64,000 nt of DNA from Marinobacter salinisoli (lineage in GTDB: Bacteria > Pseudomonadota > Gammaproteobacteria > Pseudomonadales > Oleiphilaceae): positions 3,162,001-3,226,000 of the forward strand of contig NZ_CP071247.1 in NCBI RefSeq assembly GCF_017301335.1. The letters are read 5' to 3'. Below are positions 35,120 to 44,221 of this stretch, in pieces. The stretch's first letter is position 1, and every line of letters begins with the position of its first letter. The position numbers and the translations under genes are program-made. The notes under the pieces were generated by a model. The model saw nothing but the letters and a program-made list of their open reading frames with translations. It had not been told where the DNA came from and did not search any database.

Positions 35120-36376
35120 ATGCAAGACCACAGTAACGACCCGATGTGGAAACAGGCAATTGCCGGCTCCCAGATGCTTCTGGTGGCCTTCGGCGCACTG
35201 GTGCTCATGCCACTGATCACCGGTATGGATCCGAACGTCGCCCTGTTTACCGCAGGCCTGGGCACACTGATTTTTCATATTGTCACTGGCGGCCAGATTC
35301 CGATTTTCCTGGCATCCTCTTTTGCCTTCATCGCACCGATCATTGCCTCGAAGGGCAAGTTCGGCATGGAGGAGACGCTCGGCGGCCTGATGGCGGCGGG
35401 CATTCTTTACATCCTGCTCAGCGCTCTGGTTCGCCTGCGCGGCACCGGCTTTGTACGCTCCCTGTTGCCACCCGTGGTTATTGGCCCGGTCATCATGACC
35501 ATTGGCCTGGGCCTGGCGCCGGTCGCCGTGCACATGGCCTCTGGCCGCACCGGTGACGGTTCCGCCGAACTGGTGCCCTACGACACCGCTATCTGGATTG
35601 CCATGATCTCCCTGGCCGTGACCGTCATCATGTCGGTCTGGGCAAAGGGCATTTTCCGCCTGATTCCGATTATGTTTGGCGTCATCGTGGGCTATATCCT
35701 GTCGGCCTTTGCCGGCATTGTGGATACCACCCCGGTGCAGCAGGCCCCCTGGCTGGCAGTGCCGAACTTCGTGGCCCCGGAATTCAGCTGGGGCGCGGTG
35801 CTGTTTATGATCCCGGTCGCCATAGCACCGGCCATTGAGCACATCGGCGACGTCCTGGCGATCGGCAATGTTACCCGCAGGAACTACCTGGAAAAGCCCG
35901 GCCTGCATCGCACCCTGCTCGGCGATGGCCTGGCGACGAGTGCCGCGTCCATGCTCGGCGGGCCACCCAACACCACCTACTCCGAAGTGACCGGTGCAGT
36001 CATGCTCACCAAGAACTTCAACCCCAAGGTGATGTGGTGGGCGGCTGTGACCGCCATTGTTCTGGCGTTCGTCGGCAAGTTTGGCGCCGCCCTGCAAACC
36101 ATCCCGGCACCCGTCATGGGTGGCATCCTGTGCCTGCTGTTCGGCTCCATCGCCGTAGTTGGCCTGAATACCCTGATCCGCCACCAGGTCGACCTGTCAC
36201 AGGCACGCAATCTGGTGATTGTCGCTGTCACCCTGGTGTTCGGCATCGGCGGCATGGTTCTGGGCCACCTGGAAGGCATTGCCCTGTGCGCCGTGGCTGC
36301 CATCATCCTGAACCTGGTGCTGCCGGGTCGCAGCGAAGCCTGGGGCAAGGCCATCTATGAGCAAAACCCCAGCTGA
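35120..36376 (+). CDS. uraA: Uracil permease (NCS2 nucleobase:cation symporter)
   Basis: A 418-residue membrane transporter with about 14 helices. Family motifs include GGQIPIFLASSFAFIAPI, the substrate-site segment AIAPAIEHIGDVLAIGNV and GDGLATSAASMLGGPPNTTY. It brings uracil in with protons. It follows upp by three bases and overlaps the methyltransferase gene by 20 bases. Confidence 0.96.
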   Translation: MQDHSNDPMWKQAIAGSQMLLVAFGALVLMPLITGMDPNVALFTAGLGTLIFHIVTGGQIPIFLASSFAFIAPIIASKGKFGMEETLGGLMAAGILYILLSALVRLRGTGFVRSLLPPVVIGPVIMTIGLGLAPVAVHMASGRTGDGSAELVPYDTAIWIAMISLAVTVIMSVWAKGIFRLIPIMFGVIVGYILSAFAGIVDTTPVQQAPWLAVPNFVAPEFSWGAVLFMIPVAIAPAIEHIGDVLAIGNVTRRNYLEKPGLHRTLLGDGLATSAASMLGGPPNTTYSEVTGAVMLTKNFNPKVMWWAAVTAIVLAFVGKFGAALQTIPAPVMGGILCLLFGSIAVVGLNTLIRHQVDLSQARNLVIVAVTLVFGIGGMVLGHLEGIALCAVAAIILNLVLPGRSEAWGKAIYEQNPS

Positions 36377-37208
36377 CAGTTCCGGCATCAGCTTTACGGC
36401 GCTGTATACCGGCGCCGTATGGCACCGGTACGGCCTGTCGGACGACGCCCTGGCGACACGCCAGGGTCGCTGGCTCTACCGTGCTTTGGCGCCCTTCGAA
36501 GCCGTCAGTAAGGCGGCTATCGGGGGCAACCTGCAAACCTTTCTGCTGCAACGCCACCTGATCATCGATCAGTTGATCGACCAGGCCGTTGAACAGCATG
36601 GCGTTACCCAGGTGCTCGAAATTGCCTGTGGCATGTCCCCTCGCGGGATCCGGCTGCGGCAGCGCCACCCCCACCTGCACATGGTGGAAGCCGACCTGCC
36701 CGAGATGGCCGCCAGGAAGGCTCTGCGCCTGATGACCGCCGGTCGCCTTGGCGACCATCACCAGGTGACTCCCATCGACATTCTCGCCGAGCACGGCGAG
36801 CATACCCTCGAAGCAGTTCTGCCACGGGTGTTCGACAACCAGAAACCTGTGATCGTGGTGACCGAGGGGCTGACCAGCTACTTTTCTCTCGACGTCATCA
36901 GTGGCTTCTGGCGGCGGCTTGCGGCCGCACTGGCGCAACGGCCAGGCTCCGTGTACCTGTCAGAAAGCTATTACCAACCGCGCCACCCGGCGCTCAGAAG
37001 CACACTGAATGCACTTGGCCACGCTCTCGGCGGCATCACCCGAAGCCAGGTGTCCTTTCATTTCAATTCCGATATCGAAGCCGGCAAACACTTTGTGTCC
37101 TGCGGTTTTGCCGAGACCGTCCTCCACGACCCGCGCGACTGGTACGACACGCTGCCGATACCCCGGAGTCGTGGTGAACCGTTGATCCGGGTGGTGGAAG
37201 CCCGCTGA
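36357..37208 (+). CDS. SAM-dependent methyltransferase, leucine carboxymethyltransferase (LCM)-like
   Basis: A 283-residue cytoplasmic protein. The SAM-binding motif I is VLEIACGMSPRGIRLRQRHP (about 86-105), followed by an acidic strand end HMVEADLP and later VIVVTEGLTSYFS. This pattern fits the LCM-type methyltransferases, many of which have unknown small-molecule or protein substrates. It starts inside the last 20 bases of uraA, so it is coupled to pyrimidine salvage, but nothing in the sequence shows that its substrate is a pyrimidine. It converges on flhB, 10 bases away. Confidence 0.75.
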   Translation: MSKTPADSSGISFTALYTGAVWHRYGLSDDALATRQGRWLYRALAPFEAVSKAAIGGNLQTFLLQRHLIIDQLIDQAVEQHGVTQVLEIACGMSPRGIRLRQRHPHLHMVEADLPEMAARKALRLMTAGRLGDHHQVTPIDILAEHGEHTLEAVLPRVFDNQKPVIVVTEGLTSYFSLDVISGFWRRLAAALAQRPGSVYLSESYYQPRHPALRSTLNALGHALGGITRSQVSFHFNSDIEAGKHFVSCGFAETVLHDPRDWYDTLPIPRSRGEPLIRVVEAR

Positions 37209-37218
37209 CGCGGACGGG

Positions 37219-38355
37219 TCAGGAATCCCGGCGCAAATCAGAAGGAATGGGGAAATCCGGCAGACCGGGCCGGTCCCCGCGACCTTTGCGGAACTGCCGT
37301 AACTGGAAGACATAGGCAAGCACCTGGGCAATGGCCATATACAGGCCATCGGGGATTTCTCCGCCCAGATCCGTGTTGTGATACACCGCCCGGGTCAGCG
37401 GCGGTGTCCGGAGCACCTCTACCTTGTGCTCGCGGGCAATCTCCATGATCTTGAAGGCAACTTGATCCGCGCCCTTGGCGACAACCACCGGTGCCGACAT
37501 CCTGCCCTCGTCGTACTTCAGGGCCACCGCGTAATGCGTTGGGTTGGTGATGACCACGTCGGCGGTGGGCACATCCTGCATCATGCGGCGCTGGGCCATC
37601 TCCCGCTGCAATTGGCGAATCCTGCCTTTAACTTCCGGCTTGCCCTCGGTGTCCTTGTACTCGTCCTTGACCTCTTGCTTGGTCATCCGCAGTTTTTTCT
37701 GATGATCGTAGATCTGAAATGGCACATCGATCATCGCAATCATGATTGTGGCGCAGGACAACAGGAAGAAACTCCAGCCGACCGTCCAGAGCACATGCTC
37801 CATGGCCGGAACAGCCGGCTCCTCAGAAATACTCAGCAAATCCTCGGTACGCAGATCCAGAATCAGGATGGCCACCGTCAATACCAGCCCCACCTTGGCG
37901 ATGGCCTTGACCAGTTCCACCAGAGACCGGGCCGAAAACATCTTCCCGAGCCCCTTGATCGGATTCATCCGGCTCAGTTTGGGCGCGATCGCCTTGCCAC
38001 TGAACAGCAACCCGCCAATGCCGATCGAACCGGCAATGGCCGCAATCAGTAACAGAATCAGAATCGGAGCCAGGGCCCACGCCGCCTCTTTCGCAGACGC
38101 GATAAGCTGCACACTCATGTGACGGGTATCGAAGATGGCGGAACGCTCCAGCACAAAGCTGTCGCGCATGATGGCCTCCAGGGATGCCCCCAGGCTGGTA
38201 CCGAACACCAGCAATCCGGCGGCTCCGGTCATCAGTACCGCCATGGTGGCCAGCTCCCGGGAACGGGCTGTCTGCCCCTCCTCTCTGGCCTTCTCGAGTC
38301 GTCGGGGTGTGGCCTCTTCCGTTTTTTCCTGACTGTTGTCGTTCTCTTCAGCCAT
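37219..38355 (-). CDS. flhB: Flagellar export switch protein FlhB
   Basis: A 378-residue protein. The N-terminus AEENDNSQEKTEEATPRRLE is followed by four membrane helices (about 35-210) and a cytoplasmic domain with the autocleavage motif NPTH (Asn271-Pro272). Cleavage there switches export from rod/hook to filament substrates when FliK signals. The C-terminus ends in a short Pro/Arg/Asp-rich tail. It is the last gene of the fliLMNOPQR-flhB unit, 42 bases after fliR. Confidence 0.97.
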   Translation of the reverse strand: MAEENDNSQEKTEEATPRRLEKAREEGQTARSRELATMAVLMTGAAGLLVFGTSLGASLEAIMRDSFVLERSAIFDTRHMSVQLIASAKEAAWALAPILILLLIAAIAGSIGIGGLLFSGKAIAPKLSRMNPIKGLGKMFSARSLVELVKAIAKVGLVLTVAILILDLRTEDLLSISEEPAVPAMEHVLWTVGWSFFLLSCATIMIAMIDVPFQIYDHQKKLRMTKQEVKDEYKDTEGKPEVKGRIRQLQREMAQRRMMQDVPTADVVITNPTHYAVALKYDEGRMSAPVVVAKGADQVAFKIMEIAREHKVEVLRTPPLTRAVYHNTDLGGEIPDGLYMAIAQVLAYVFQLRQFRKGRGDRPGLPDFPIPSDLRRDS

Positions 38356-38397
38356 CGGTCACAGCTACCCGGTGGATTGCACACAAGGCCAGCATGC

Positions 38398-39183
38398 TCA
38401 GGGCCGCCCCTGCAGCTGGCGCATGAACTCAAACGTCTCCCGGGTGTACTGATCGAAATGCGGCACGAAATTGGCGTGCAGCACCCAGATCGCAAACAGC
38501 CCGAATATCAGGCCGATCGGAAAACCCAGGGCGAAGATGTTCATCTGGGGCGCGGCCCGGGTCATCACGCCAAAGGAGATGTTAACGATCAGCACCGCCG
38601 TCACTGCCGGCAGCGCCAGCAGCATTGCGGCCGCGAACATCCAGCTGATCCGGTGCGCCAGTTCCCATACGCCCGTTTGCCCCAACCCTTCCATACCGAT
38701 GGGCAGGGTCCGGAAGCTCTCGATGAACACCTCAAACACCGCCAGGTGCCCGTTCATGGCGAGAAACAACAGCGTAATGGTGATGGTGTAGATCTGAGAC
38801 AGGACCGGGACGTTTACCCCGTTGGCCGGGTCCACCATAGAGGCAAAGCCGAGACCCATCTGCATGGCAATCATCTGACCGGCAATCACAAACAACTGCC
38901 ACAGCGCCGTAAGCGCAAACCCCATGCCCACACCAATCAGGATTTGCTGCAGGGTAATGACCACTGCATCCGCACTGAGGGCGTCTACCTTGGGCACGTC
39001 GGGAATCATCGGAACGATCAGGATGGTCATCAGTAACGCCAGCCCAAGACGCACCCGAGCAGGCACCAGCTGGGTGCCGAAGATGGGGATCACCATCAGG
39101 AAGCTGGCCAGCCGGAACAGCGGCCACAGATGCTGACCAACCCACTGGCCAATGAGATCTGCGCTGAAGCCAGCCGGTATCAT
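38398..39183 (-). CDS. fliR: Flagellar export protein FliR
   Basis: A 261-residue membrane protein of the export gate. Recognisable sequence includes FLMVIPIFGTQLVPARVRLG, the GLGFASMVDPANGVNVPVLS segment and LGFPIGLIFGLFAIWV. It forms the gate core with FliP and FliQ. It lies three bases after fliQ and 42 bases before flhB. Confidence 0.96.
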   Translation of the reverse strand: MIPAGFSADLIGQWVGQHLWPLFRLASFLMVIPIFGTQLVPARVRLGLALLMTILIVPMIPDVPKVDALSADAVVITLQQILIGVGMGFALTALWQLFVIAGQMIAMQMGLGFASMVDPANGVNVPVLSQIYTITITLLFLAMNGHLAVFEVFIESFRTLPIGMEGLGQTGVWELAHRISWMFAAAMLLALPAVTAVLIVNISFGVMTRAAPQMNIFALGFPIGLIFGLFAIWVLHANFVPHFDQYTRETFEFMRQLQGRP

Positions 39184-39186
39184 CGA

Positions 39187-39456
39187 TCAGCCGATCAGGT
39201 AGGGAATGCTGGAAATCAGCGAATTGGCATGGTCCAGCAGCTTGGTCAGCATCCAGGGGCCGGCAGCGATAATCACGATCAGGGTGACTATCAGACGGGG
39301 CAGAAAACTGAGGGTCTGTTCGTTGATCTGGGTGGCCGCCTGGAAGGTACTGACCACCAGCCCGATCACCAGCCCCGGACCGATGATCACGCACGCCAGC
39401 AGGACAATCATCCACAGCGCTTCACGAAGAATGTCGATTATGGTTTCCGGCGTCAC
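39187..39456 (-). CDS. fliQ: Flagellar export protein FliQ
   Basis: An 89-residue protein with two membrane helices (LWMIVLLACVIIGPGLVIGL and LIVTLIVIIAAGPWMLTKLL) and the family segment STFQAATQINEQTLSFLPRL between them. Four copies complete the FliPQR export gate. It lies eight bases after fliP. Confidence 0.97.
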   Translation of the reverse strand: MTPETIIDILREALWMIVLLACVIIGPGLVIGLVVSTFQAATQINEQTLSFLPRLIVTLIVIIAAGPWMLTKLLDHANSLISSIPYLIG

Positions 39457-39464
39457 GATGCCCC

Positions 39465-40241
39465 CTATATTCCGTAACTGGCCGCCAGAGTGCCCATAAT
39501 GAGCGCCCAGCCGTCCACCAGAACAAACAGCATGATTTTGAATGGCAGCGAAATGATGATCGGTGACAGCATCATCATACCCATGGCCATCAGCACGCTG
39601 GCCACGACCATATCGATGATCAGAAAGGGTATAAACAGGATAAACCCGATCTGGAATGCCGTCTTCAGCTCACTGGTCACAAAGGCCGGCATCAGAACCC
39701 AGAAGGACACATCCTCCGGTGTTTCGTATTGCTCGTCGGCCATACGCACAAACAACGCCAGGTCGCTTTCCCGGGTCTGGGCCAACATGAACTGCTTGAA
39801 GGGTTCACTGGCGCGCTCCACCGCTTCCAGGGAGGTCACCTCCTCCTGCAGGTAAGGCTGGAGCGCCACCCGGTTGGCCTCTTCAAACACCGGTTTCATA
39901 ATGAAAATGGTCAGAAACAGCGCCATGCCCAGCAAAATCTGGTTCGACGGCGTCGCCTGCAAACCCAGTGCCTGGCGAAGGATGGCGAACACCACGATGA
40001 TGCGGGTGAACGAGGTCATCATCATGAGCATGGCCGGCAGGAAGGTCAGCGCCGTCATCAGCGCCAGAATCTGCAGGGTTACCGAGTACTCCTGAACCCC
40101 TTCGCCCTCGCCAGGCTCAACGGTGAAGGCGGGAATCCCCGGTATACCGCCGCTCTCCTGCGCCATGGACAGAGGGGCCCAGACGATGCCCAGAAGAACC
40201 ACCAACACCGGAACAAGCCGATTAAACCACGTGGCTGTCAT
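39465..40241 (-). CDS. fliP: Flagellar export protein FliP
   Basis: A 258-residue protein with a cleavable signal ([18 protein letters not shown]) and four membrane helices. Signature sequences include [38 protein letters not shown] and [13 protein letters not shown]. Five copies form the export-gate ring. The ATG at 40241 is preferred; a TTG at 40253 overlapping the fliO stop would add MIKG and cannot be excluded. Confidence 0.95.
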   Translation of the reverse strand: MTATWFNRLVPVLVVLLGIVWAPLSMAQESGGIPGIPAFTVEPGEGEGVQEYSVTLQILALMTALTFLPAMLMMMTSFTRIIVVFAILRQALGLQATPSNQILLGMALFLTIFIMKPVFEEANRVALQPYLQEEVTSLEAVERASEPFKQFMLAQTRESDLALFVRMADEQYETPEDVSFWVLMPAFVTSELKTAFQIGFILFIPFLIIDMVVASVLMAMGMMMLSPIIISLPFKIMLFVLVDGWALIMGTLAASYGI

Positions 40242-40249
40242 GCCCTTAA

Positions 40250-40696
40250 TCAATCCTTACTCGGTGTGTTCCAGGGTTTGCCGATCATGCCCTGCAACCG
40301 TCTGGCGAAGTCGCCGGGCACGGGCTTGCCTGCCTCGACAACGGGTTCGTCAAAGACATGCAGGGTCCGGATGGAAGATGGCGTGATGCCCAACAGGATC
40401 TGCTGGCCACCGACCTCAACCAGCGCAATTCGCTCGCGCGTGCCAAGCGCCATGACCGAAACCACTTTCATGGCCTGATTGTTCATCCCGGTCATGCCAT
40501 TCATGCGCCTGACCATCCAGGCGCAGCCGTAGATAATAGCGACCACCGCGAGCAACCCCAGCCCGAGACTGACCAGTGTGCCGACGGTGTCAGCAGCGCC
40601 GGTCACCGGCGCCTTTACCACAGGCTTGCCAGCCTCTTCGGCCAGCACGGGGGCGGCCAACAGGGATGCCGCAAAACCGGCGAGCAACTGTTTCAT
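40250..40696 (-). CDS. fliO: Flagellar assembly protein FliO
   Basis: A 148-residue protein with a signal-like N-terminus ([18 protein letters not shown]), a membrane helix ([20 protein letters not shown]) and a cytoplasmic domain ([20 protein letters not shown]). It helps FliP assemble. It begins one base after the fliN stop and runs into fliP. Confidence 0.93.
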   Translation of the reverse strand: MKQLLAGFAASLLAAPVLAEEAGKPVVKAPVTGAADTVGTLVSLGLGLLAVVAIIYGCAWMVRRMNGMTGMNNQAMKVVSVMALGTRERIALVEVGGQQILLGITPSSIRTLHVFDEPVVEAGKPVPGDFARRLQGMIGKPWNTPSKD

Positions 40697-40697
40697 C

Positions 40698-41195
40698 TTA
40701 TCGCTGCAAGCGCTTGATGCGCTCGTTCGGGCTGATCACGTCGGTCAGACGAATGCCAAACTTGTCGTTGACCATAACCACCTCGCCGTGGGCGATCAGC
40801 GTACCGTTGACCAGAACGTCCAGCGGCTCGCCGGCCAGACGATCCAGCTCAATCACCGAGCCCTGGTTCAGCTGAAGCAGATTGCGGATCGGAATCTGGG
40901 TATTGCCCACTTCCATCGAAATCGTCACCGGGATATCCAGCACCACATCCAGATCCGGTGACATATCCTGTCCCTTCGGGGGCTGCCCGGAATGATCAAA
41001 CTCTTCGATCGGCGCGGCCTGGACCGAGCCTTTCTGTCCACCGGCGCCGGCCTCGGCCATGGCCGCCGCCCACTCATCTTCCGTGGACGCCTTGTCACCG
41101 CTCTCATCACCGGATTCTTCCATGGCCGCCTCCCACTCGGCGGCCAGCTTTTCATCTTCGCTGAGTTGCTGCTCGTCTTTCTTGTCGTCAGCCAT
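40698..41195 (-). CDS. fliN: Flagellar motor switch protein FliN
   Basis: A 165-residue protein. The first 85 residues are acidic and Ala/Gly-rich (two EWEAAMEE / EWAAAMAEAG motifs), and the C-terminal SpoA domain is seen as DVVLDIPVTISMEVGNTQI ... LNQGSVIELDRLAGEPLDV. It forms the bottom of the C ring with FliM and binds FliH and CheY-P. It overlaps fliM by eight bases. Confidence 0.97.
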   Translation of the reverse strand: MADDKKDEQQLSEDEKLAAEWEAAMEESGDESGDKASTEDEWAAAMAEAGAGGQKGSVQAAPIEEFDHSGQPPKGQDMSPDLDVVLDIPVTISMEVGNTQIPIRNLLQLNQGSVIELDRLAGEPLDVLVNGTLIAHGEVVMVNDKFGIRLTDVISPNERIKRLQR

Positions 41196-42186
41196 TGCGT
41201 CCCACCTTCAGTTGTTTTTTCACCTTGGGCAGCTGTGCCCTGTCATGAATTCTCAGCGCCAGCTTTCCGTCGCGGGAGCCCATGGTCGCCTTGTACACGG
41301 GAATACCGTTGGCGGTGACCGTCAAATACTCGGGAATTTCCACGGGAATGATGTCACCCTCCTTCAGTTTGGCGACGTCCCGCAGAGACATCTTTTTCGA
41401 ACAGACCGCGCTGTTGACCGGCACCTCAACCTCTTTGATATCCTCGCGCAGGGCATGAATCCAACGCTCGTCGGCGTCATCAATATCGCTCTGAACCCCG
41501 GCGTCCAGCACTTCCCGGATGGGTTCAATCATCGAATAGGGCAAGGCAAAGTGGAGTTCGCCACCACCGCCGTCCAGCTCGATGTGGAAACTGCTGACCA
41601 CGACCACTTCACTGGGGCTGACGATGTTCGCCATGGCTGGATTGACCTCCGAGCTCATGTACTCGAAATCCACGTTCAGCACGGCATGCCAGGCTTCTTT
41701 CATATCGTGGAAGACCTGATTCAGCACCATCTGGACAATGCGGGTTTCGGTGGGGGTGAATTCCCGCCCCTCAATCTTGGCGTGGCGCCCCTCGCCGCCG
41801 AAAAAGTTATCCACCAGCTTGAACACCAGCTTGGCATCGAGCACGAACAGCGAGGTACCGCGCAGCGGGCGCACCTTGCACAGATTCAGGCTGGTCGGGA
41901 CATACAGGGTATGGATGTATTCGCCAAATTTCATGATCTGGACGCCACCGGCAGACACATCGGCGTTTCGGCGTAACAGATTGAACAGGCTGATCCGGGT
42001 ATACCGGGCAAACCGCTCGTTGATCATTTCCAGCGTCGGCATCCGGCCCCGGACAATCCGGTCCTGGCTGGCGAGGTCGTAGGACTTTACTCCGGTATCA
42101 TCAACCTCGTCATAGGTATCAATATCCCCATCGTCGACACCGTGAAGGAGCGCATCGATTTCGTCCTGAGACAACAAGTCCTGCAT
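41188..42186 (-). CDS. fliM: Flagellar motor switch protein FliM
   Basis: A 332-residue protein. The N-terminal CheY-P-binding peptide is LLSQDEIDALLHG (residues 4-16). The middle domain includes RIVRGRMPTLEMINERFAR and FLVFKLVDNFFGG-like sequence, and the C-terminal SpoA domain pairs with FliN. It lies 40 bases after fliL. Confidence 0.97.
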   Translation of the reverse strand: MQDLLSQDEIDALLHGVDDGDIDTYDEVDDTGVKSYDLASQDRIVRGRMPTLEMINERFARYTRISLFNLLRRNADVSAGGVQIMKFGEYIHTLYVPTSLNLCKVRPLRGTSLFVLDAKLVFKLVDNFFGGEGRHAKIEGREFTPTETRIVQMVLNQVFHDMKEAWHAVLNVDFEYMSSEVNPAMANIVSPSEVVVVSSFHIELDGGGGELHFALPYSMIEPIREVLDAGVQSDIDDADERWIHALREDIKEVEVPVNSAVCSKKMSLRDVAKLKEGDIIPVEIPEYLTVTANGIPVYKATMGSRDGKLALRIHDRAQLPKVKKQLKVGRNG

Positions 42187-42226
42187 AGTTAGCCCTGCCC
42201 CTGTAATGCCTTACCCGTGCCGGGTC

Positions 42227-42721
42227 TCATTGCACAACAAAATTCTGTAACAGCACCCGCTCAATCACGGGCTCGCCTTCCTGCTCCAGCACCTGATTGA
42301 CGGTCGCCAACATCGCGTCCGCCAGTTCCGAGCGCCCGGCAGGCGTTTGCAGCTGTTCATACTGGCTGCTGCCAAGCACCATCACCAGCTGACTGCGAAT
42401 CAACGGCAGATGCAGCTGGGCGGCGGTCAATGCTTCCTGGTCCCGTGCCTCAAGCGCAAGGTAGGCCTGCGCGTAACGCTGCCGCCCCTCTGCCTGTATG
42501 GTTGTCACCACCGCCTTGTCGAGCTTCACATAGGTGCTGGGAACAAACGCCTCCTCAGCCGTCTCTTCGCTGTCCGGCGCATCGTTGCCGGCGCCGAGAA
42601 ACCAGAGGGTTCCCATTACCGAGAGTCCGATTGCCAGAAGCAGCGCAACCACCAGGATGATGATCAGCTTCAGCTTGCCTTGTTTCGCCGGTGCCACAGG
42701 AGGCGCGTTGTTATCTGCCAT
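42227..42721 (-). CDS. fliL: Flagellar basal body protein FliL
   Basis: A 164-residue single-pass protein: membrane helix LIIILVVALLLAIGLSVMGT and a periplasmic domain (STYVKLDKAVVTTIQ ... LLQNFVVQ). It surrounds and supports stators. It follows fliK after 225 bases that hold hairpins and a candidate sigma54 promoter, so fliLMNOPQR-flhB may be a unit of its own. Confidence 0.95.
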   Translation of the reverse strand: MADNNAPPVAPAKQGKLKLIIILVVALLLAIGLSVMGTLWFLGAGNDAPDSEETAEEAFVPSTYVKLDKAVVTTIQAEGRQRYAQAYLALEARDQEALTAAQLHLPLIRSQLVMVLGSSQYEQLQTPAGRSELADAMLATVNQVLEQEGEPVIERVLLQNFVVQ

Positions 42722-42784
42722 AGTGTTTGTTGTGCCAGAAATTCGTCGTGTGAGGCGCGTATCCGCGCTTTTCAGAGATTAAAT

Positions 42785-42799
42785 GCAAAGCTTGGGCCA
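42785..42799 (-). promoter_or_regulatory. Candidate sigma54 promoter for fliL
   Basis: Minus strand TGGCCCA-AGCT-TTGC preceded by C and followed by A: GG and GC spacing is exact, with changes only at positions 5 and 7 of the -24 element. It lies about 64 bases before fliL and would drive fliLMNOPQR-flhB. Confidence 0.65.
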
Positions 42800-42896
42800 G
42801 AACATAACCCGCACCCGATGCCGAAATGAAAACGCGCAGTTTAGCGTTGCCAGGAGGGTTGGGCAAAATCGATCACTGGAAGCCTGGGCGAACCGG

Positions 42897-42920
42897 CGGC
42901 GGCTTTAACGGAAGCCGCCG
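42897..42920. other. GC-rich hairpin between fliK and fliL
   Basis: CGGCGGCTT, six bases, AAGCCGCCG: a perfect 9-bp stem 26 bases after the fliK stop. The nearby run of six T lies on the plus-strand side, so on the fliK transcript the hairpin has no U-tract. It may slow or process transcripts between fliK and fliL rather than terminate them. Confidence 0.5.
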
Positions 42921-42946
42921 GCTACGATTTTTTCAGGGTGTTCAGA

Positions 42947-44113
42947 TCAGGCAAAAACGTCGATTTCGCCATTCCAGCTCAGATCGAGCGCACCGGCCGC
43001 CATGTCTTCATCACCTTCAACCGCGGCCAGTTCGCCGCCGCTGTCACCAGCGCCACCATCCGCATCGGTACCGGCACCCTGTTGCCCGGCCTGCTGCTGC
43101 GGCGAATCGGAGACGTCGAACTTGGTCAGATTAAGACCCTGCTCTGCCAGCATGTCCCGCAGGCGATGGGAGTGGAGTTCGAGCTGATCCCGGACCACGG
43201 GGTTCGCCGCGTGAACGGCGATATTGGCCTGCTCGTTCTGGACCCGGACTTTGACCTCCATCGGCCCCATGTCCGGTGGGGTCAGGTGGATTTCCGCCAC
43301 CGACATGCTGCGCGCGGTCAACCAGCTCAGCTTGCCGACCAGCTTGTCACCCCACTCCGCGTGCCCCACGGGCAGATCGATGGAGGTGGCGTAGCTCCTC
43401 AGGGGAACCGCCGTCTCGGCCGTCAGCCTGGTGGCAGGATTGGACGACAACTGGGACGCCAACTCAAACGTGGCACTCAAGCGCGGGCTGGCTGCAAGGT
43501 TGGCAGCATCCGTTGGCCGCGCAACGTCCGTGGTGGCGACGTCCGCGAGTTGCAGGCCAGCCGTGACACCAGGGGCACCCTGGCCGTAACTGCCCTGCCC
43601 GGCAATCAGGCCCTGAGCGCCTGAGGCACTGGCAGCCCGGAGGGACCGCGCCGCCACATCCTGACCGGCCGACATTCCCGGCGCGGGAACTGACGCAGCA
43701 GACAGCCCTTGCTCAGTCACCCCCTTTTGATTGCCAGAGGCCACCAGCGACTGCAGGCCCACGAACGTTACCGGCACCATCACTGGCTCGGCGGTTTCCG
43801 GGTCCGCTGCAGTGGCAACCCCGGCGTCGTCGCGGTCGGCCTCAGGCTTATTCCCGGCGGCGGAGTCGGACGCCTTGTCCGCACCGGGGGCACTTGCCGT
43901 TTCCGACTGAGATGTTTCTTCGGCAGGCCGCTCCGCAGACTCGGTTTCTTCACGGCGCTTGTCCGTCCTGGCATCGAGCTTTTTCTGCTCCTCCCGCGAG
44001 ACTGACTCAAAGCGCCCATCCGGGTCCGCGGCCTTGCCAGCTCGGGATTTGGTAGCACTGCTGTCATTGGGACCCCCTGGCGAGGGAGTCAGAGGAAGAA
44101 CCGTTTGGGGCAT
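42947..44113 (-). CDS. fliK: Flagellar hook-length control protein FliK
   Basis: A 388-residue protein. The first two thirds is low-complexity, rich in Ala, Ser, Glu and Gly, as expected for a secreted ruler. The C-terminal FliK domain (about 255-350) has MSVAEIHLTPPDMGPMEVKV, LHSHRLRDMLAEQGLNL and KFDVSD. It ends hook growth by contacting FlhB. The ATG at 44113 (MPQTVLPLTPSPGG) is preceded by AAGAGG; an upstream in-frame extension overlaps the promoter and was discounted. Confidence 0.93.
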   Translation of the reverse strand: MPQTVLPLTPSPGGPNDSSATKSRAGKAADPDGRFESVSREEQKKLDARTDKRREETESAERPAEETSQSETASAPGADKASDSAAGNKPEADRDDAGVATAADPETAEPVMVPVTFVGLQSLVASGNQKGVTEQGLSAASVPAPGMSAGQDVAARSLRAASASGAQGLIAGQGSYGQGAPGVTAGLQLADVATTDVARPTDAANLAASPRLSATFELASQLSSNPATRLTAETAVPLRSYATSIDLPVGHAEWGDKLVGKLSWLTARSMSVAEIHLTPPDMGPMEVKVRVQNEQANIAVHAANPVVRDQLELHSHRLRDMLAEQGLNLTKFDVSDSPQQQAGQQGAGTDADGGAGDSGGELAAVEGDEDMAAGALDLSWNGEIDVFA

Positions 44114-44195
44114 GGCAACCTCTTGCCGTTTTACACTGGTTATTGCCCAGGCCTTGCCGCATCGCAGCCGGTTATCGGGCATTTACCAGGAAATA

Positions 44196-44210
44196 GCAAA
44201 AGAGGTGCCA
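44196..44210 (-). promoter_or_regulatory. Sigma54 promoter for fliK
   Basis: Minus strand TGGCACC-TCTT-TTGC, almost identical to TGGCACG-N4-TTGC, 83 bases before the fliK start and just after the hptB stop. It marks the start of a new transcript downstream of the hsb-hptB genes. Confidence 0.8.
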
Positions 44211-44221
44211 GCGCTCCGCTG

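Noticed and set aside
35021..36184. Minus-strand frame of 387 codons opposite upp and uraA
   Set aside because: His/Gln/Asp-rich shadow of a well-supported transporter gene.
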